Below, piece after piece: positions 1 to 6,025 of a DNA stretch of 64,000 bases. The DNA is from Paraburkholderia phenazinium (lineage in GTDB: Bacteria > Pseudomonadota > Gammaproteobacteria > Burkholderiales > Burkholderiaceae), in contig NZ_FSRM01000001.1 in the NCBI RefSeq assembly GCF_900141745.1, positions 2,604,001-2,668,000 of the forward strand, in the 5' to 3' direction. The position numbers and the translations under genes were made by a program. Positions within the stretch are counted from its first letter, which is position 1; each line of letters begins with the position of its first letter. A model generated the notes under the pieces. It saw nothing but the letters and a program-made list of their open reading frames with translations. It ran no database searches and was not told where the DNA came from.

Positions 1-828
1 GTCCTGTGGTTCACCACTGGCCGCTTGCGCGGCAGACGGATGCTGAATTCGCTGGTGCGCTTTTCACTGTCGTTCGACGCCGCAGTGCGACTTGCGCGCA
101 ACATCCTGGAGCGCCACGGCGCGCCGATTCTCGCGTTGGCTAAATTCATCCCCGGTATCGGCCTGATCGCCGCACCGTTGCTCGGCACCACCAGCATCGA
201 TGCGCGTGTTTTCCTGTTCTGGGACATCTTGGGCGCCGCGTTATGGGCGGGTGTCTGGCTGGTCGGCGGCGCGGCGCTGCACGACTGGATCGCGCAAGGC
301 GTGCAACTCGTGCGCCAGAACGGCGCCACGGTGTTCGACGTTTTCGCCGTGGTGGCCGTGCTGTTTGTCGGCTATCGCTGGGTGCGACGGTTTCAGTTTC
401 GTCGTTGGCTGGCGGAGATTCGCATCAGCCCCGAGCAGCTTGACGAGCTGATGAAGTCAAGCGCGCCGCCGCTTATCTTCGATGCGCGGCCTCCGGAAGT
501 GCGGGCGAAGGAAGCGTATCGGATACCGGGCGCGCGTGCCCTCGATCTCGATTCGCCAGAGCAACTCGATGAGAAACTGCGCGGGCGTCCGATCGTGGTG
601 TATTGTGTCTGCCCGAATGAAGCCACGGCGAAGCGGATCGTCGCGCAGCTGCGTCGAAAGAACATTCACCATGTCCAGGCGCTCAAGGGCGGTCTCGATG
701 CCTGGGAGCGCCGCGGTTATCCGGTCGAGCCGCTGTCGGCGGATTTTCATGCGCCGCGCGACGAGAATGGCGAGTTCGATCCGGTGCTCGACAGCGAATA
801 CACAGTAAGGGCACGCATGACGAAGTGA
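1..828 (+). CDS. DedA-family membrane protein with C-terminal rhodanese domain (5' end outside window)
   Basis: The reading frame is open from base 1, so the N-terminus lies upstream of the window; the first in-window start (TTG at 25) would cut a DedA domain in half and is not credible. The first third matches the second half of DedA/SNARE-associated membrane proteins (KFIPGIG, then membrane segments with a GAALWAGVWLVGG stretch). DedA proteins are thought to flip or transport lipids and to affect envelope homeostasis. From about residue 140 of the visible part a rhodanese domain follows, with the active loop in VVYCVCPNEATA, where the second Cys is the likely persulfide-forming residue, and a typical ending GGLDAWERRGYP. 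The fusion is known in proteobacteria; the sulfur substrate is unknown. The gene ends a few tens of bases before the DinB-like gene on the same strand. Confidence 0.85.
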   Translation, partial: VLWFTTGRLRGRRMLNSLVRFSLSFDAAVRLARNILERHGAPILALAKFIPGIGLIAAPLLGTTSIDARVFLFWDILGAALWAGVWLVGGAALHDWIAQGVQLVRQNGATVFDVFAVVAVLFVGYRWVRRFQFRRWLAEIRISPEQLDELMKSSAPPLIFDARPPEVRAKEAYRIPGARALDLDSPEQLDEKLRGRPIVVYCVCPNEATAKRIVAQLRRKNIHHVQALKGGLDAWERRGYPVEPLSADFHAPRDENGEFDPVLDSEYTVRARMTK

Positions 829-878
829 TGCGCCTGTGCCGGCGCGCTACACACAACATAACGATTTCCGGGGCCCTC

Positions 879-1361
879 ATGTCCAGTACGCAACACCTCC
901 ATCTGCTCAATCAGCTTGCCGAGATGCCGGTATTTCTGGAAAAGGCGTTTGCCGGCATGTCGCGTGAGCTGCTGGTACGCATGCCTGCCGAGGATAATTC
1001 GCCGCTGATCGAGCATCTGTGGCATCTGAAAGATTGCGAAAGCGATCTGTATGGACCGCGTATCGAGCGCGTGCTGAACGAAGACCGGCCGACTCTCCTG
1101 CCCATGGACGTCAGCGGCTGGCCGGTCGAGCGCGGCTACCATTCGCGCGACGGCGACCAGGCGATCCAGGAGTTCAGTGCGTTGCGTCACAAACTCATCG
1201 AGCAGTTGCGAGCCACCGAGCTCGCGTCGTTCGAGCGGGTCGGAGTTCGCACTGACGGTCATGAGGTTGGCGTCTACCGTCTGGCCGAGCAACTCGCCGA
1301 TCACGACCGGGACCATCGCTGGCGCATGAGCGCAATCCTGCGCGAGTATCTGGAACGCTAA
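879..1361 (+). CDS. DinB / YfiT-like four-helix metal-binding protein
   Basis: A 160-residue protein of the DinB-like fold. Histidines sit where the family places its metal ligands: in LIEHLWHLKD near residue 50 and in LADHDRDHRW near the C-terminus. Members bind a divalent metal and many act as thiol-dependent S-transferases, but substrates are seldom predictable and I assign none. I start at the ATG at 879 because the family begins near MSSTQHLHLL; earlier GTG and ATG codons at 825 and 828 overlap the end of the preceding gene and would add 17-18 residues of unlike character. No strong ribosome binding site supports either start. A 7-bp inverted repeat follows the stop codon. Confidence 0.75.
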   Translation: MSSTQHLHLLNQLAEMPVFLEKAFAGMSRELLVRMPAEDNSPLIEHLWHLKDCESDLYGPRIERVLNEDRPTLLPMDVSGWPVERGYHSRDGDQAIQEFSALRHKLIEQLRATELASFERVGVRTDGHEVGVYRLAEQLADHDRDHRWRMSAILREYLER

Positions 1362-1371
1362 GCCAGACCGT

Positions 1372-1396
1372 CCGACGCGCCGGACGACAGCGTCGG
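1372..1396 (+). other. Inverted repeat just after the DinB-like gene
   Basis: Arms CCGACGC (1372-1378) and GCGTCGG (1390-1396) pair perfectly around an 11-base loop, 10 bases after the stop codon. There is no U-run after it, so it is not a canonical intrinsic terminator, but it could mark the 3' end of the DinB-like transcript. Confidence 0.35.
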
Positions 1397-1445
1397 CGCA
1401 ACTCGGGCTTTCCCAAACCGCGACACGTGTGTCACTATCTCGTAC

Positions 1446-1550
1446 ATGAGCCCACGTAACGTTCCATTCCGGTCGCACCATCATCACGGCAGCAGTCCGT
1501 TGCGCCGTGGTTCGTTACGTCTCATAGCAGCGAAGCCTGGAACCCACTGA
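1446..1550 (+). CDS. Putative histidine leader peptide (34 codons, four consecutive His)
   Basis: ATG at 1446, TGA at 1548-1550. Codons 11-14 (1476-1487) read CAC CAT CAT CAC, four histidines in a row, and the last codon before the stop is also CAC. The frame ends 25 bases before a strong intrinsic terminator (1576-1600), which itself ends 14 bases before the ribosome binding site of a HisRS-like gene. This is the layout of an amino-acid attenuator: a ribosome stalled on His codons would decide whether the terminator folds. The weak point is translation initiation: I see no clear Shine-Dalgarno sequence before 1446. The peptide is longer than the enterobacterial HisL (16 residues) and has fewer consecutive His codons. 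Confidence 0.45.
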   Translation: MSPRNVPFRSHHHHGSSPLRRGSLRLIAAKPGTH

Positions 1551-1575
1551 GTTCCTCGCTCATGCGAAAACGACC

Positions 1576-1600
1576 AAGGCGCCTATGGCGCCTTTTTTTT
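1576..1600 (+). terminator. Intrinsic terminator upstream of the HisRS-like gene
   Basis: Perfect 8-bp stem AAGGCGCC (1576-1583) / GGCGCCTT (1587-1594) with a TAT loop, followed by T residues to 1600. It points toward the HisRS-like gene, ends only 26 bases before its start codon and follows the DinB-like stop by 214 bases, so it fits an attenuator better than a terminator for the upstream gene. Confidence 0.85.
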
Positions 1601-1626
1601 ATTTCATCATCCTTAGGAGTTCAGTC

Positions 1627-2290
1627 ATGACCATGATCCGTGGAACGCGTTTTATCGTCGGTGAAGAAGCGGCGCAAGCCCGTGCGCTGGAGAACCGCTT
1701 CCGGAGCTACCTTCATTGATGCCGGCGCGGAAGAGGCCATCGTTCCTGCGTTGTGGTCGCAGGATACGTTCGTGCAGAAGGCGGGCGGCAGCGAAATCAT
1801 TGGCCAGATGTGGGCCTTCCCGGACAAGAAAGGCCGGCCCTGTTGCCTGATTCCCGAGGCAACCGCGCTCTTTCAGGAGCGATGTCAGGAACTGCTCGAA
1901 CGCCGCAAGGAACGCATGCTGTTTTACGTGGCTCGCTGTTACCGCTATGAACGGCCCCAGGCCGGACGGTACCGCGAATTCGTGCAACTGGGCTTCGAGT
2001 ACCTGTGTTCGAACCCGCAGCGCGCGCTCGTGCGCAGCCGTGAAATAGGCGCGGGCTTTCTCGATTCGCTGGGACTCGATTACGCATTCGACATCGCTGC
2101 GAAGCGGGGCCTGAGCTACTACCTGAATGGCGAGGGCTTCGAGATCCGCTGTCCCGAACTCGGCGCGCAACAACAGGTGGCCGGTGGCGGCGCGTATCGG
2201 GAGGGTGCGGGCTTCGGGATCGGCGCAGAGCGTTTGCTGCTGGCGATGGGCATGCAAGGTTTGTCGGCCACCGCTATTGCCCCGTCCTAG
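1627..2290 (+). pseudogene. HisRS/HisZ-like class II synthetase core, interrupted by a frameshift
   Basis: With ATG at 1627 behind AGGAG (1615-1619) the frame reads MTMIRGTRFIVGEEAA and stops at TGA 1717-1719 after 30 codons. The +1 frame continues at once with DAGAEEAIVPALW and runs to TAG 2288-2290. Removing one T in CATTGAT (1714-1720) joins the halves smoothly. The second part carries class II motif 2 (YRYERPQAGRYREFVQLG), a RGLSYY histidine-pocket-like stretch and motif 3 (GFGIGAERLLLAMG). There is no anticodon-binding domain, so the intact protein (about 220 residues) would be a stand-alone catalytic-core paralogue of HisS or HisZ. A sequencing error, a recent frameshift mutation and true recoding at the His codon are all possible. 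The conserved motifs after the break argue against long-standing decay. Confidence 0.75.
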
Positions 2291-2475
2291 TGCAGCCGCG
2301 CTAAAAAGGGATACAGAATCCGGGTCGCCGCGGGAGCACAGTAGGCCCACCCGCCAGACCTGCCCGTTCTGGTTACATCCGTAACGGAGCTCGAATTCGC
2401 TCGTCCTATCATGTGCGCCAGTTTGACGCACCCTCTGCGGTTGAGGAGGGTATCCCCCATTCGCGGAGACATGTG

Positions 2476-3294
2476 ATGTACGCAGAGAGTATCGATAAAT
2501 TCGCAAAGGTCGGCGCGCACAAGGCGTCGTCGATCGCGCGCTCGCCGCTCGCTTTTCTGATCGGTGCGGCCATGGCCGGGGCCTATATCGGCTTCGGCGA
2601 CATCCTGATGTTTTCAGTCGGCTCGCATGTCGATCCGGCTTATGTGCATCTGATCATGGGCGCGGTGTTCGCCTGCGCGTTGACGATCGTCGTGTTCGCC
2701 GGCTCGGATCTGTTCACCGGCACGGCCATGTATATGCCGTTTGCGGTGTTGCGCGGCGAGACGGGTGTCGGCGGAATGGTGCTGGTATGGGTGGTGTGCT
2801 GGATCGGCAATCTGATCGGTGCGGTGGTGCTCGCGGCGATTTTGCATGCGGCGGGCGGCGGCGTGCTGCTGACCGATGGCTCGGAAGTCTTCTTCAAGGC
2901 GGTGTCCGCGAAGATGAGCGCGCCGGGTCTCGCGCTGTTCGCCAAGGGACTGCTGTGCAACTGGCTCGTGTGCCTCGCTATCTGGATGGCGGCGCGCACC
3001 AATAACGATGGCGCAAAACTCGGTTTGATTTTCTGGCCCGTGTTCGCGTTCGTGGCAAGCGGCTTCGAGCACAGCGTCGCCAATATGTTTGTGTTCGCAC
3101 TCGCCCTGATCGGTGAGCATCCGGACAACATCACGCTGGCCGGTGCTGTGCACAACGAAATTTTTGTCACGCTCGGCAACCTGGCGGGCGGCGCGATTTT
3201 TATGGGGCTCGGCTACTGGCTGCAGGAAGGCGGTATTGGCCATCCGTCGAAGACCCGCTTGCCGGTTTCGGCAGGCAGTGCCCAGACCCACTGA
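2476..3294 (+). CDS. Formate/nitrite transporter (FNT) family channel
   Basis: A 272-residue inner-membrane protein with the six-helix FNT layout. Family signatures are visible: AGAYIGFGDIL in helix 1, FAGSDLFTGTAMYM (the omega-loop region), NWLVCLAIWMA, and FEHSVANMFV with the conserved pore histidine. FNT pentamers carry small monovalent acids or anions such as formate, nitrite or hydrosulfide; the sequence alone does not choose between FocA-, NirC- and HSC-type substrates. The ATG at 2476 is preceded by GGAGA at 2465-2469; an upstream in-frame start exists but adds residues with no family match. No formate or nitrite enzyme lies nearby. It converges with the DUF1634 gene, 21 bases away. 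Confidence 0.85.
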   Translation: MYAESIDKFAKVGAHKASSIARSPLAFLIGAAMAGAYIGFGDILMFSVGSHVDPAYVHLIMGAVFACALTIVVFAGSDLFTGTAMYMPFAVLRGETGVGGMVLVWVVCWIGNLIGAVVLAAILHAAGGGVLLTDGSEVFFKAVSAKMSAPGLALFAKGLLCNWLVCLAIWMAARTNNDGAKLGLIFWPVFAFVASGFEHSVANMFVFALALIGEHPDNITLAGAVHNEIFVTLGNLAGGAIFMGLGYWLQEGGIGHPSKTRLPVSAGSAQTH

Positions 3295-3315
3295 TGAACT
3301 GATCCGTAGTGGCGG

Positions 3316-3681
3316 CTACGCCCAATGTGCGCCGACCGCGCAGCCCGCCGCCACGATCAGCAGAACTAGCACGGTAATTGCGCTGTAGCGATAGTCGCGT
3401 TGCTGCAGAAACACGCCGAGCATCAGGATCAGGCGCAGCACGGGCAGGAGAATAAACAGCGCAATGCCGGCAGTGACGAGCGGCATGCCTGGCGGCAGCG
3501 CCGACCGATGCAATGCGGTGTGGACATCCGGCAACAGCAGAAGCAAACCCGCGGCGATCGTGAGAGACGCTATCCACGTGCCGCTTTTTAGCAACGCGGC
3601 GAGCCAGCGCTCGAGCGGTGTCATCACCGAGGCGAAGGTCGCAGGGGAGGCCGTGGCCGAAGCCGGCAAACGGTTGCTCAT
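3316..3681 (-). CDS. DUF1634 family membrane protein
   Basis: A 121-residue protein with three predicted membrane segments (starting near WIASLTIAAGLLLLL, VTAGIALFILLPVLRLILML and ITVLVLLIVAAG). Small DUF1634 proteins are typically encoded next to TauE/SafE-type permeases, as here: its ATG overlaps the stop of the upstream permease gene by the ATGA arrangement (3678-3681), so translation is probably coupled. A role as an accessory subunit of the neighbouring anion or sulfur-compound exporter is the obvious inference, without direct evidence. Confidence 0.8.
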   Translation of the reverse strand: MSNRLPASATASPATFASVMTPLERWLAALLKSGTWIASLTIAAGLLLLLPDVHTALHRSALPPGMPLVTAGIALFILLPVLRLILMLGVFLQQRDYRYSAITVLVLLIVAAGCAVGAHWA

Positions 3682-4571
3682 ACCGGCCCGCTCACGGCTT
3701 TGACGTGGAACGCTTCGAACAGCATCTGTACCGCAAGCACAAGCAGGATCGCGACGAACATCAGCCGCAGCTTGTCGTTCGACAGACGCATCAGCACCCG
3801 TGCGCCGAGTACCGCACCCGCTACTGAGCCGAGTGCAACCGGTCCGGCAATCGCGCTGACGATATCGCCGCGCAGAAACCAGGCGCCGGCGCTGGCAGCC
3901 GCCGTCACGCCGATCATGAAGTTGGAAGTGGCCGACGAGACCTTGATCGGCAGGCGCAACGCCGTATCCATGGCGGGGATTTTCAGCACACCGCTGCCGA
4001 TCCCGAGCAGCGCCGAAATCAAACCCGCGCCGTACATCAGCAGCATGCCCAGTGGCACACGTTGCACCCGATAGGCGACCTCGCGGCCGAGTGCACGATC
4101 CGGATAGCTCGAATCGAGCGCAAGGGAAGCCGTCCAGCCTGCTGTCGCCGCAGCGCCGGTTGCAGCGTCAATTGAAGAGGTAACCGAAGCGCCGGCGACC
4201 GGATCGCTTCGTCGTACCAGCATCTGGCGCGCCGATACGAGCAGAACCAGCGCAAACAATATAAACAGCGCGAACACCGGAACGATCCCGACCAGCAGCA
4301 CGCCGCACAGTGCACCCAAGGTCGTGGCGGTCTCCAGCACTACCGCGAGCCGTACGTTGGTCAGACGCTCGCGCAGGAACGGCGCTGCGCCGCCACACGA
4401 GCAGGCGATCACCGAGACGATGCTCGCGCCGATCGCCACGTGAATGTCGAGATGGCCGAACATGGTCAGAACCGGCACGATAAAAATGCCGCTCGCCATG
4501 CCGAGCATTCCACCGAGCGCACTCGCGCCGAGCGATACCGCAAAGAGCCACAGCGTGAAGCCCGTATCCAT
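3678..4571 (-). CDS. TauE/SafE family sulfite/anion permease
   Basis: A 297-residue inner-membrane protein with about eight hydrophobic segments in two halves and the repeated glycine-rich family motifs (LGGMLGMASGIFIVPVL near the N-terminus, LLGIGSGVLKIPAM in the second half). TauE/SafE proteins export sulfite, sulfoacetate or other organosulfur anions. I start at the ATG at 4571, preceded by GGGAGA on the coding strand; a start 14 codons earlier lacks one and adds a polar tail. A variable linker of roughly 50 residues rich in Ala, Thr and Ser lies between the halves. It follows the GntR regulator with a 16-base gap and overlaps the DUF1634 gene, so the three may form one transcript. Confidence 0.85.
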   Translation of the reverse strand: MDTGFTLWLFAVSLGASALGGMLGMASGIFIVPVLTMFGHLDIHVAIGASIVSVIACSCGGAAPFLRERLTNVRLAVVLETATTLGALCGVLLVGIVPVFALFILFALVLLVSARQMLVRRSDPVAGASVTSSIDAATGAAATAGWTASLALDSSYPDRALGREVAYRVQRVPLGMLLMYGAGLISALLGIGSGVLKIPAMDTALRLPIKVSSATSNFMIGVTAAASAGAWFLRGDIVSAIAGPVALGSVAGAVLGARVLMRLSNDKLRLMFVAILLVLAVQMLFEAFHVKAVSGPV

Positions 4572-4587
4572 CGGAGTCTCCCGCGCG

Positions 4588-5331
4588 TCAGCCGCGTTTG
4601 CCGCGGCGGGCAAGCCGCGTCACGAACTGGATCTGATCGCCGCGGTAATGCAGCTGTTCGTAATCGACCGGTTGATGTCCGGCACCGTACGAGGTGCGTT
4701 CGATCAGAAAGATCGGACTGCCAGGTTCGACACCTAGTGCCTGCGCCACGGTCTCGTTTGCACAGGTAGCCTCGAGCCGGTACTCGGCTTCCACGAGTGG
4801 CGTGTCGTATTTCTGCTCGAGCAGGGCGAAGATCGGTTCGGTCTCCAGATCGTTGCCGATCACTTTCTCGCCAAGGTCTTTAGGCAGCCAGGTTTCGTCG
4901 AACGAGAGGGGCACGCCGTCCGCGAGCCGCACGCGCTGGATGCGCATCACCAGCGTGCCGGCCGCAAGGGCGAGATGGCGCGCCACCGTGTCGCTGGCGG
5001 GCAGCACCTGCTTGTCGAGCACGCGAGCGCTCGGGTGACGGCCAAGCGCCTGCATATCTTCGACGAAGCCGCTCAGCTCCGTCAGTTCCTGGGTGATTTT
5101 GGGCTGGGTGACAAAGGTGCCTTTGCCGCGGCGGATTTCGATCAGGCCGCGTTTGATCAGGTTCTGAACCGTTTTATGGATGGTGGTGCGGCTCACGCCG
5201 AAGCGCTCGATCAGGCCGTCCTCATTCGGCAGGCGGCTGCCGGCCGGATAGGTGCCGTCTGCGATGCTGGCCGCCAGCACCGCTTCGACCTGGGCGTATA
5301 GCGGCGTGGGGCTATCGGGATCGATTTTCAT
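4588..5331 (-). CDS. GntR-family (HutC/UTRA type) transcription regulator
   Basis: A protein of about 247 residues: winged helix from about residue 10 to 75 (recognition region FGVSRTTIHKTVQNL, wing RRGKGTFV), then a UTRA effector domain (about 90-235) with the typical ESY-type contact region FDETWLPKDLGEKVI and LIERTSYGAGHQPVDYEQ. HutC-type members sense small acids or sugars. Two starts are possible, ATG at 5340 and ATG at 5331. I prefer 5331: a consensus-like promoter (TTGACA at 5367-5362, CACTAT at 5344-5339) puts transcription start at or one base before this ATG, giving a leaderless message, and there is no Shine-Dalgarno sequence before either ATG. It probably represses itself through the palindrome at 5336-5365 and may control the TauE/DUF1634 genes downstream. 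Confidence 0.85.
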   Translation of the reverse strand: MKIDPDSPTPLYAQVEAVLAASIADGTYPAGSRLPNEDGLIERFGVSRTTIHKTVQNLIKRGLIEIRRGKGTFVTQPKITQELTELSGFVEDMQALGRHPSARVLDKQVLPASDTVARHLALAAGTLVMRIQRVRLADGVPLSFDETWLPKDLGEKVIGNDLETEPIFALLEQKYDTPLVEAEYRLEATCANETVAQALGVEPGSPIFLIERTSYGAGHQPVDYEQLHYRGDQIQFVTRLARRGKRG

Positions 5332-5335
5332 GTTG

Positions 5336-5367
5336 GACATAGTGACATCATGACGTCACTATGTCAA
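5336..5367 (-). promoter_or_regulatory. GntR autoregulatory operator overlapping its promoter
   Basis: Perfect 11-bp inverted repeat: GACATAGTGAC (5336-5346) and GTCACTATGTC (5355-5365) around an 8-base spacer. On the minus strand TTGACA (5367-5362) and CACTAT (5344-5339), 17 bp apart, form a promoter almost wholly inside the palindrome. The -10 element overlaps the first candidate ATG of the regulator and lies 7 bases upstream of the second. Repressor bound here would block polymerase directly. Confidence 0.75.
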
Positions 5368-5378
5368 TCGCCCCAGCG

Positions 5379-5702
5379 TCAGACGAGGCTATTCAATCCT
5401 TCCTCAACCGCCTCGACCCCGGTGGGCCGCACCACACGTGCGACTTCGGCGCCATCGCGAAGAAAAATCAGGGTAGGCCACAGCTTCACCCTGAACGATC
5501 GCCCGAGTGGGCGGCCGGGTCCGTCCTCGATCTTCAGATGACGCACCGCGGGATGTTCCGCGAGGGCTGCGCCGATCACCGGTTGCGCGCCCTGACAGTA
5601 GCCGCACCAGTCGGTGCCGAATTCGAGAACCGTTGCCCCCGTGAGCGTATCCACCTCGGCACGTGTCGGTGAGGTGACGGAATAGGCGGTTTGAGTGGTC
5701 AT
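5379..5702 (-). CDS. Thioredoxin-family protein (WCGYC active site)
   Basis: A 107-residue single-domain thioredoxin fold. The active site is FGTDWCGYCQGAQP (WCGYC instead of the classical WCGPC) and the cis-proline lies in KLWPTLIFL. No signal peptide is seen, so it should work in the cytosol as a disulfide reductase. The CGYC dipeptide differs from thioredoxin 1 and usually marks specialised thioredoxin-like proteins. It lies upstream of the GntR gene on the same strand but that gene has its own promoter. It is divergent from the large hybrid kinase. Confidence 0.85.
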   Translation of the reverse strand: MTTQTAYSVTSPTRAEVDTLTGATVLEFGTDWCGYCQGAQPVIGAALAEHPAVRHLKIEDGPGRPLGRSFRVKLWPTLIFLRDGAEVARVVRPTGVEAVEEGLNSLV

Positions 5703-6025
5703 TTTTGCTCCGGAACAGATGAGGCAGGCAGCACGATTTACCTCGCGGAGTGCATCGTTCTGCGTTGCGGGACGGCTTCAATGTATCGGAAAACTTCACG
5801 CGCGGCATTGTGCGAACATGCCGTCCGCGAGCGCATCGTTTATGCGTGGTTCAAAACGTATTCTGGTGCTCAAATACGCGCTCTGCATGCGAGAATCCTG
5901 CGAAAGCATTTCTGCGTGCAGCGGGGTCGCAGCCATTGCAATTTCGCACCGCCGTGAATCGCTGGGGACCACCGATTACAGCTACAACAATCCAACCGGG
6001 CAACCGTCTCGAGGAGATTGCGTTA
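5703..6025. other. Divergent intergenic region (thioredoxin / hybrid kinase)
   Basis: About 320 bases without a credible gene. It must hold the divergent promoters. The only element I can place is GAGGAG at 6011-6016, the ribosome binding site of the kinase. The kinase frame stays open upstream through this region without family-like sequence. Confidence 0.5.

Larger units (their letters stand above)
1446..1626 (+). promoter_or_regulatory. Candidate histidine-responsive transcription attenuator
   Basis: Elements in order: His-rich leader frame (1446-1550); a hairpin around its stop codon with outer arms AGCGA (1529-1533) and TCGCT (1556-1560) and inner arms GGAAC (1539-1543) and GTTCC (1551-1555); terminator hairpin (1576-1594) with a T tract to 1600; then AGGAG (1615-1619) and the ATG at 1627. 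GCGCC at 1502-1506, just after the His codons, is complementary to GGCGC at 1578-1582 in the terminator's 5' arm and could form an antiterminator when a ribosome stalls at 1476-1487. The elements are visible; the mechanism is inferred by analogy with the enterobacterial his leader. Confidence 0.5.

Noticed and set aside
747..1487. Long minus-strand open frame opposite the DinB-like gene and leader
   Set aside because: It is antisense to a recognisable family, has no domain-like sequence, and its MMMV start merely mirrors the CAT CAT CAC codons of the leader.
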